From assembly GCA_030998225.1 (NCBI GenBank), contig JAPYXD010000701.1:14430501-14494500 (forward strand): a DNA stretch of 64,000 bases. The letters are read 5' to 3'. Position 1 is the stretch's first letter; each line of letters begins with the position of its first letter. The translations under genes and the position numbers were made by a program. The stretch is from Diplolepis rosae. Taxonomy: Eukaryota > Arthropoda > Insecta > Hymenoptera > Diplolepididae. Shown here one piece after another: positions 57,530 to 64,000 of this stretch. The notes beneath the pieces were generated by a model. The model was not told the origin of the DNA, made no database searches, and saw only the letters and a list, made by a program, of their open reading frames with translations.

Positions 57530-58420
57530 TGTTTTTATTATTTATTGGATCTATAACTTAATTCGTGCGGTTTGCTAAGAGATGGCGTAACTTGATTATT
57601 ATTCCATCGTTCCAATATTCCGAACATGCGTTGGAAAGCTACTGTCATTGTGCGTCTTTTTCAGTATATGTCACTCATTTTAAGCGTAAACAACAATGAT
57701 TTTTTTTCACTCGAATACGTCGAACTTTGTGCCTGAAAAGTGTTTTTGCGGGGAGTTCTTCTTCATTAGTTTAATATGAAGAAAACTGCTGCCGAAAGTC
57801 ATCGTATTTTGGTGAGAGTTTATGGTGAACATGCTCTAGCTGAGCGAACGTGCCTAAAGTGGTTTGCACGATTTAAAAGTGGTGATTTTGGCTTGGAAGA
57901 CGAAGAACGTCCTGGGTAGCCAAAAAAGTTTGAAGATGAAGAACTGGAAGCATTACTCGATGAAGATTGTTGCCAAACACAAGAAGAGCTCGCAGAATCT
58001 TTGGGAGTCACTCAAGTAGCCATTTCAAAACGTTTAAAAGCAGTGTTATCTCGAGAAATGGTCTGGTGGAATGGCCGCCTCGTCCATGCGATCTAACGCC
58101 ATTGGATTTCTTTTTATGGGGCCATATCAAGTCACTGGTCTATGCCAACAAGTCAGCAACTTTAGACAACCTCAAAGACAACATCCAACGTGAAATTGTC
58201 AACGTTCCGGTCGAAATGTGTGCCAGAGTGGTGGAAAATTGGGTCCAAAGAATCGACCGCTGTAAACGGGCTCGTGGTGGTCATATGACCAATATCGAAT
58301 TTCATTCATAAAATGTAATGCTTGCACTACACCCACAATGATTTTGAACTCAATATCTCAAATATTTCTGTGTTTTATTCATAGATAAAATTGTCATGTC
58401 CCTATTGGAAAACCCTTTAT
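57530..58420 (+). mobile_element. chimeric Tc1/mariner relic
   Basis: A mariner N-terminal half joins directly to a DD41D-type C-terminal half (see the pseudogene entry). The right flank CCTATTGGAAAACCCTTTAT resembles, inverted, the left subterminal region of the DD41D element at 10934. The left end is not clear. Confidence 0.65.
57778..58311 (+). pseudogene. mariner-DD41D chimeric transposase
   Basis: From ATG 57778 the frame reads MKKTAAESHRILVRVYGEHA, then KWFARFKSGDFGLEDEERPG followed by a TAG, then KKFEDEELEALLDED and LGVTQVAISKRLKAV. This is the mariner DNA-binding half. At about 58040 it changes to a shifted frame with NGLVEWPPRPCDLTPLDFFL and ENWVQRIDRCKRARGGH, the end of a DD41D transposase. 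The first two catalytic Asp regions are absent. Confidence 0.82.
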
Positions 58421-58639
58421 AATAGTATCTATAAAAGTATCTATAATGATAAGAATTATTATTTTTTTGATTATTATGATTTTATAAATCAGATTTACAT
58501 ATATATTCATGTTTATAATAAAATAGGATAAGTAGGTCTTCGCTTGACCTGCATAGTTGGGCAATAACTACAGGGTGGGCCATCTAACATTTGGAATTTG
58601 AATCGGCTATTAAAAAAAACTTATGGCTATTGTTTTCAG

Positions 58640-59010
58640 AAGTATGGCTTTGTTAGAAAGATTGAACCTTCCCATTTAAGTATGAAACACATCATCCAAA
58701 TGACTGCCACGCCTGGCCTTACAGTACCCCATTCGATCAATCCAATTTTTAAATACATTTTCCTTTGTTTGGGCTTCAATCCCATGAATGGCAACTTCGA
58801 TTTCGTGTTTCAAGGCCTCAATCGTCTCTGGATGGTTAGCGTAACACTTATCCTCAATGGCTCCCTCACAAAAAATAGTCCAATGGCGTCAAATCACAGC
58901 TCCGCGCAAAAGATCGATTGTTACGTAGCCTGTGTGACAAGTGGCCCCATCCTGTTGAAACCAAATGTCGTCCATGTTATCCTCTTCAATTTTTGGAAAT
59001 TCAGTAAATT
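58640..59010 (-). pseudogene. DD41D transposase C-terminal fragment
   Basis: WFQQDGATCHTGYVTIDLL carries the second catalytic Asp. It is followed by a short deletion and a stop where the WPPRSCDLTPLD block should be (only the trace RHWTIFCEGAIEDKCY remains), so the last catalytic Asp is lost. The end reads GYCKASRGSHLDDVFHT. The protein is dead. Confidence 0.82.
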
Positions 59011-59589
59011 TCACCGAGCCAATTGCTATCCTACACTGTTTCTAAATGCTACAAATGCTTATTATTCTGTTACATTTCCATAGCGTGTAAGAGAATGTAA
59101 CTTACTGTAACGGTATAGTTTACCAAAATGTTAGTGCTCTTTACGTTTGTCGAATGTCAGAATTACTTATAAGACAGTAGCTTTACCGATTTTTCTTAGT
59201 GAAAGTAGCATATTCGTTTCGGATAACATAGTTCTTTTGTTTTGGCTACTTTCTTTGTACACTGAGAAAAATGGATTGTAAACGGTAATGAAAAATATGT
59301 TGCCGGGTATAATCTTGGACTATTAACTATGGGACAGCGATCTAGATTATTAAAACCATAATCTGTAGATGTTAAAAAAAAGATAGTATCGGATAATATC
59401 TTGGATTATAAACTGAAACATACCAGATTTAACGCGTGCAAAACAAAAGAAAGATAGAGGGGAGAGCTTTGGCACTCAGAAGAGGGGAGGTTTCAGTGGG
59501 AACACATACACAAATATTATTATCATACCTCATTTATGTTCACATATTTAAGTACACAATACTACACTATTTAAAATCGCATACGCTTG

Positions 59590-59770
59590 AATTTAAATTT
59601 CAGAATCGCTTTTGGGTTCGAACCCTCTAACTCTACCTATATCTACATTAACTAAACGCATTCCTAACGCCTAAAGTCTCTTGGCTATTCTCGCTTGCCA
59701 TATTCCGAAATAAATGTCGCTTATAAGCCACTACTGAGTTGGCCAGACTTGGATTCGAGTCTACGAAGCT
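59590..59770 (-). repeat. tRNA-derived SINE (Ser/Leu-like)
   Basis: Minus strand: TAGCCAAGAGACTTTAGGCG near the A-box position and AGAGGGTTCGAACCC as B box. A second GGATTCGAGTC-type motif... (as GACTCGAATCC on the minus strand) lies at about 59750. Intervening sequence resembles the SINE at 52085. Confidence 0.45.
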
Positions 59771-60470
59771 GTTCAAATAACGTCGGAAGCACTCGGACGA
59801 CATTCTGAAACGAATTATATGAAAAACCGAGAATGAATATTTTGATTTTACCGAAGTCTATCCCTACTTTTAACATCCAGGTTTCATGATCCGTTTTTCT
59901 CGCTGCAGTTGGATATTCCTTTGTTTACACCCAGCGTTGCCGGCACACGTGATTTACACATGAAGGTTATGTTTTCGTTACATATGCGCGAGTTAAGCGA
60001 AACATCCAGATCGGTAAAATCTACTGATCTTTCGTTAATGTGTACTATACTAGTATTGTAATTCAGTTCCAGTGCATGGTACTTATCATCCTGTATTTAA
60101 TACATATGATAAAGGTATTTTTAACTCACAAGTGACAGAGTTAGATTTACTTTGATTTTACTATGAGATTTACGAAACGCTCAGTAATTCCGACATTTCT
60201 TTTCAGCCATGTTAACATTTTTTACTGTTACATTTACTTAAAATCATTTACTGTTCCTGGTTAGTAAATTTTGCCTTTCTTTTTTCTACTTTTGAAAAAA
60301 TATTCATAAGTTTTTTTTATAGCCGATTCAAATTCCAAATGTTAGATGGCCTACCCTGTACCTTTAACAGAAATAGTAGTATGGCCAGTAAGATATCAAT
60401 TACTGAGTGTCAGAACCTGACGCATTCATAATTTATGTACATAAAATTACAGAAATTTAATATGTTCTAG

Positions 60471-60554
60471 ATAGCAACTACTCAAATGACACGTGTAATC
60501 GTACAACGAATGAGCGATCCTATGTTTTATAGACATTCAATTAAACGGTTTTCT
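60471..60554 (+). CDS. serine-protease homologue 2, exon 4
   Basis: Acceptor TTTAATATGTTCTAG and donor TCT|GTAAGT. The exon is 84 nt and phase 0 at both ends. It encodes IATTQMTRVIVQRMSDPMFY and then RHSIKRFS. It fills the position between the GW strand and the Ser-equivalent exon, as exon 4 does in homologue 1, but is shorter. Confidence 0.66.
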
Positions 60555-60813
60555 GTAAGTATATATACATCAGGCAAACTAAAAATACACCAAAAAACTC
60601 CTTTTATTAAGCATGCAATACAACTAATATTACTGAACTGTAAAATATTCTCAAAAAATATAACATTTCTACTATCCCTTTGGCAATAAAACTTTGAAAT
60701 CAGTACTAAAATTAGGCAAAGACTCCATAAACAAATGAGAAGAAACTAATATTGTTTACAAATTTAATTGTGGAAATTGCCCTGCGACTTATATTGGTGA
60801 TTCAAAGAGAGTA

Positions 60814-61151
60814 CACTGATAGAAAGGAATGGCTGTTACAACGATATTTATGATTAATTTAACCTTACCTTATTGCTGGCATAGATACAGCAATATGAGA
60901 TTTGTATTTTAACCATCCGATTATAACTGAATAAATATGAACGAATCAACCATATTATTGGTTGCTATGGAAAAATGTATTGTTTGCCTTCCCATATTAT
61001 ATTTCTGTCTCGACCAATTTCACTTATAATATTTTGATTTCTGTATTGAAGATCCTGCTTTGTTCAGAGAGACATATTATTTAATAAATACAATTATAAA
61101 TTCCCAGCCTACAACCGAATGGCTAAAACTCCCGAACCATTTCTATCAGTG
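60814..61151. mobile_element. TA-flanked CACTGATAGAAA MITE
   Basis: Left CACTGATAGAAAGGAATGG and right CCATTTCTATCAGTG are inverted ends; TA lies on both sides (60812-60813, 61152-61153). 338 bp, in the last intron of protease homologue 2. Confidence 0.82.
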
Positions 61152-61754
61152 TATTAAGGGTTCGTATTCATGAACACAAAAATAAAAAGAATACCGAATC
61201 TGTAGTCTGTGAACATCAATTAGGATTCAACCATGAATTCTTCAAGAATCTTTCTTCTTTAAGAAACTTGTAGATTAAAGATTAAATTCATGATTGTTTC
61301 CCGCTGATCTCTTTTTACATTTTAAATTCTGTATTTATAATAACTTTTATTAATATTTAAAGTTCACCGTTACTATGCAATAATTAGGTAGATGAAGTTT
61401 TGTCGGCTCTATGACATCAAGTCATTTTATTTTATTAATTTATTAATCTACTTTTACAAAAATAAATTTTGATATTTTTATGCATGTTTTAACAAAAAAA
61501 TTTTTTTGTATGGTAATTTTATATGTTTATTACTTGGTGTTTTGTTTTAAATTTATAATAAAGCCTGATCAGGTTTGCAAAGCCATAACCAACGAAACGT
61601 CACTACAGTTTTGGTATAATGATAAATTTTCTTCCTTATATTTTACCCTCATCGATCGCAAACCAATCTCTTTCATAATATTATCTATGGAGGGTGACAC
61701 GACCAATTCTACAAGAAACTCCTTTTATACATATAAGGAGTTTCTTGTTATTTG

Positions 61755-61982
61755 CACTAAAAAAAATGTGTAGTTGAGCCAACTACTTCGATTTGTAAAA
61801 TATGCTATAACTATTTTATTAGTTAGCTCAACAACTTTTTTAGTTGGTGTTACTAGCCAAGTTCATGTGATAACAATTAAGATAGTAACACCAACAAAAA
61901 AAGTTGTTGTGCTAACTAATAAAATAGCTGTGGTATATATTACAAACCGAAGTAGTTGGTTTTACTAAATATTTTTTCAGTG
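61755..61982. mobile_element. palindromic MITE, copy 2
   Basis: About 228 bp, with arms CCAACTACTTCGATTTGTAA and TTACAAACCGAAGTAGTTGG. Same family as 20226-20454; copy 2 is the more diverged at its left end (CACTAAAAAAAATG). Confidence 0.92.
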
Positions 61983-62036
61983 TGGTTTTATAATTTACGA
62001 AAGAAAATTAAAAGTTTTACCTTTTGGATATTTCAG

Positions 62037-62153
62037 CCTCAATACGGTGATATTCTATTTAACAGTAATGGCCACATAGGAGTATGTGTTGGAACGAGTG
62101 CAAGCAAAGAAAACAAGATTTACGCTATATACCAAGAGGTTAATATTCCTTGA
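62037..62153 (+). CDS. serine-protease homologue 2, exon 5 (C-terminus)
   Basis: Acceptor TTGGATATTTCAG; stop TGA at 62151-62153. It encodes PQYGDILFNSNGHIGVCVG and then ASKENKIYAIYQEVNIP. The YGD-I-L...IGVCVG pattern parallels GDSGGPL...GIVSWG with the Ser missing, and parallels YGDLLV...IGIFFG of homologue 1. A palindromic MITE ends 55 bp before the exon. Confidence 0.76.
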   Translation, partial: PQYGDILFNSNGHIGVCVGTSASKENKIYAIYQEVNIP

Positions 62154-62275
62154 CTGACTTACGCTACAAGGATTCTTCAATACTACAAGGATCATGTTTT
62201 GAATGTTGAAAACAGAGCAAGAATTAAAAATTAAACATATTGTATAATTATGTAATGTAAAATAACTTTTACAGA

Positions 62276-62281
62276 AATAAA
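62276..62281 (+). terminator. polyadenylation signal of serine-protease homologue 2
   Basis: AATAAA lies 123 bp after the stop codon at 62153. This is a plausible 3' end; other AATAAA-like sites occur nearby because the DNA is AT-rich. Confidence 0.45.
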
Positions 62282-62960
62282 ATACAGGAAATTGATATAA
62301 TACATTGAATATTATTCTCTTTGAAATAAAAATTAAAACATCCTTTGATGCTATAGATGTGTCGTTGCCAAAAGGTTGTGAAATTCTTTTGGGAGTCAAA
62401 AACACTACACTAAAGTTTCATAAATAAAAAATTCCTCCTCTCCGCATCGTAGATATAGCTCAAAATGACAAAAAACGAAGCATTTCTTGAAATTTGAAAA
62501 CCAAAATTTTTTTTTTGAGATTTAAATTATCAATGAAAATAGTTCAACGCGAGTCAATTTATATACCTATACATTGCGATAATTCCATTAAAATATTTTT
62601 TACCCTCCCTAATTGACTAAAATTTCAAAAAATCGAAAAAAGTCGACTTTTTCGCTATTTTCTTAGAGTTGCGGTACCTGTAGAGCAGGTTGAAACTGCA
62701 ATTTTCAACCCTTGGCTTGAACATTTAAAATGCATTACTCGAAACAATAGTATATTGTGTATCTAGGAGGTAAAGTAGGTCTTTTGGAGCGAGGACTGAA
62801 TACATCGGTCGAGTCCCAAAATGACCAACCTCCGTGGTACACACGATATTTTTTGCAAAATACGTCCTAAAGAAGTATTTCGAGTGTATGTAGAATGGTA
62901 TTGAGAGTGTCCAATTACGACTCGGTGAAATAGTAACATGTTATAACAATAATATTGATA
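62282..62960. other. no gene seen
   Basis: Downstream flank of protease homologue 2. A GC-richer stretch at 62760-62930 is unassigned. Confidence 0.4.
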
Positions 62961-62984
62961 AATATGGCACGAAAGGTGGTGGAA

Positions 62985-63080
62985 AGGGCTTTAGGGGGGA
63001 GGGGCCTAGGGGCTGAGCCCCGGTGGGGATGCAGGGGGCAAAGCCCCTGCCGGGGGGTTCGGGGGGCTGTGCCCCCGAAT
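62985..63080. repeat. GC-rich hairpin cluster
   Basis: Three short hairpins in a row: GGGGCTGAGCCCC, GGGGCAAAGCCCC and GGGGGCTGTGCCCCC, inside AT-rich DNA. Confidence 0.8.
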
Positions 63081-63083
63081 TGT

Positions 63084-63297
63084 ATGAAACGAATTTAATT
63101 GAATTTAATAATGTATGGAAAAGTATAAACTTTGGTTAGATTAATTAAATATTTTTCTGGAACGTAAAATGTTTTTTCTTCAAGTTTAAAAAATTTTAGG
63201 TACAATTTTTGGGGTATTCAGTATTTCAAGAAACAAATTTGATTGAATTGAATAACATATGGAAAAGTATAAACTTTGGTTAGATTAATTAAGTATT
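63084..63297. repeat. two direct repeats, ~65 bp each
   Basis: 63084-63150 and 63229-63296 share AAAAGTATAAACTTTGGTTA and GATTAATTAA with a few differences; spacing is about 145 bp. Confidence 0.8.
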
Positions 63298-63322
63298 AGC
63301 ACTGAGCCCAGAACGTGCGAGA

Positions 63323-63507
63323 TGGCTCCCTGGCAGTGATCCCAGAACGTGGGAGCTGGCGGCCCCCACCATAGATGCCTCGAGCTCATTGTGTCTCCCT
63401 CATTCAACCAACCTATGGCAGTTGAGTGAGGAAGAAGCCATGAACTGGTGGGGTCTATGGTGGGGGCCGCCAGCTCCCACGTTCTGGGATCACTGCTCCC
63501 TGGTGAG
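63323..63507. repeat. inverted repeat, ~50-bp arms
   Basis: GTGATCCCAGAACGTGGGAG ... CCCCCACCATAGA is mirrored by TCTATGGTGGGGGCCGCCAG ... TCTGGGATCACTG. The loop is about 80 bp. A plus-strand frame through it is a by-product. Confidence 0.85.
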
Positions 63508-63835
63508 CAATGAAGGAGTTAGCTTAATCCCGGCTGTCGCCATCTTGCGGTCCGATCAAGTATTTGCTTGGGGGGAAATATAATTCATTTTTCGCAACTG
63601 TGCAGAGGGCGTAACGAATAAAAGTAGGTCATAAGGAACGAAAGTAGGACTTAAGGAAGAAAACAGATACAATATGAACATGCTGGTCGTAAATGGACAA
63701 CTTTACAGCCGCTCTACAGGGGCTCGAAGTACACTCGAGATTCCCTGTAACGTAAAGCTCGAGCATCGGAAACCTCTCTGTAAGAAACGCGAGAGGGATC
63801 CCCTCCATATCCTATTCGTCGCTAAGCGCTGTTAT

Positions 63836-63853
63836 GCGCATTATATAATGCGC
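63836..63853. repeat. 18-bp palindrome
   Basis: A perfect palindrome, GCGCATTATATAATGCGC. It may be part of a repeat end with the CTGTCTGTCAG just downstream. Confidence 0.5.
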
Positions 63854-64000
63854 GCAGTCTGTCTGTCAGTGAGGCTATGTGAATAATATATTTACATAGT
63901 TAAAACGGTATAAAAAAGATTTCTGTGAGTATTGAAGATGGAATTAACTTATTTGACGGTATGTACTCGATACTAAAAATATAATAATATAATAATAAAA

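Larger units (their letters stand above)
58573..60356 (-). mobile_element. rosa-like (DD41D) element, deleted and invaded
   Basis: TIRs of about 55 bp: ACAGGGTGGGCCATCTAACA at the left, mirrored at the right (TGTTAGATGGCCTACCCTGT, one mismatch). The minus strand at 59000-58640 encodes FPKIEEDNMDDIWFQQDGAT and GYCKASRGSHLDDVFHT. The middle of the catalytic domain and the N-terminus are missing, replaced by unrelated sequence with a SINE-like piece. Confidence 0.85.
45403..62153 (+). other. gene model: secreted serine-protease homologue 2 (S1 fold without catalytic Ser)
   Basis: Exons 45403-45460, 50372-50673, 55958-56086, 60471-60554 and 62037-62153 join in frame to 229 codons with intron phases 1, 0, 0, 0, as in homologue 1. 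The signal peptide is followed by VYVVNRDFDFVTGGIYLG, AIATTAHDLC (His retained), QTDIGIMQSWPP (possible catalytic Asp) and PQYGDILFNSNGHIGVCVG (Ser motif lost). Cys residues are few, so the usual S1 disulfides are mostly absent. Introns of 4.9, 5.3, 4.4 and 1.5 kb are filled with transposons. The function is inferred to be non-enzymatic; secretion is well supported. Confidence 0.72.

Noticed and set aside
58598..59083. 161-codon plus-strand gene
   Set aside because: It is the opposite strand of a recognisable DD41D transposase fragment.
1..64000. Integrated viral segment or bacterial transfer
   Set aside because: No viral structural, polymerase or bacterial-type gene was seen; all recognisable coding pieces are transposon or insect-like.
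1..64000. CRISPR array
   Set aside because: No short regularly spaced direct repeats; the tandem array present has a 551-bp unit and the genome is eukaryotic.

Overview
This is an AT-rich insect genomic window, probably from a hymenopteran. The evidence is spliceosomal introns with short exons, several mariner subfamilies including a mellifera-type one, R1-clade retrotransposons, and dense palindromic MITEs. The hymenopteran placement is an inference. No bacterial or viral gene block is visible. Most of the sequence is transposon-derived, much of it nested.

Three host genes can be read by joining exons at splice sites. (1) On the minus strand (5729-10720) lie the 5' coding exons of a class B (secretin-type) peptide-hormone GPCR. 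Its extracellular hormone-receptor domain is split by a 4.6 kb intron that has been invaded by an R1-type LINE, a Tc1 relic and a long-TIR element. The transmembrane exons were not found and probably lie beyond the left edge. (2) On the plus strand (15957-21392) is a five-exon gene for a secreted chymotrypsin-fold protein of 246 residues that has lost the catalytic triad. (3) On the plus strand (45403-62153) is a second five-exon gene of the same design (229 residues) that keeps possible His and Asp positions but lacks the catalytic Ser. Genes 2 and 3 share a 58-nt signal-peptide exon, intron phases 1-0-0-0 and a last exon starting with Pro-X-Tyr-Gly-Asp. They look like paralogous serine-protease homologues.

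Layout: 1-5.7 kb holds mariner copies and a hAT MITE. 5.7-10.7 kb is the GPCR exons with the R1/Tc1/TIR nest. 10.9-15.6 kb has a DD41D transposon relic, a TTAA-flanked element carrying an R1 fragment, and a piggyBac-like MITE. 16-21.4 kb is protease-homologue gene 1. 21.4-29 kb is nested mariners and fold-back elements. 29.4-41.3 kb is a large repeat family with GC-rich hairpin ends, inverted copies and a 551-bp tandem array. 42.9-45 kb has a SINE and a hAT MITE. 45.4-62.2 kb is protease-homologue gene 2, its introns packed with Tc1-like, SINE, mariner and palindromic elements. 62.9-63.9 kb has GC-rich hairpins and an inverted repeat.

The window is useful for transposon history because several insertions can be compared with an unoccupied copy of the same repeat inside the window. 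All identifications come from reading the sequence; no database search was run.
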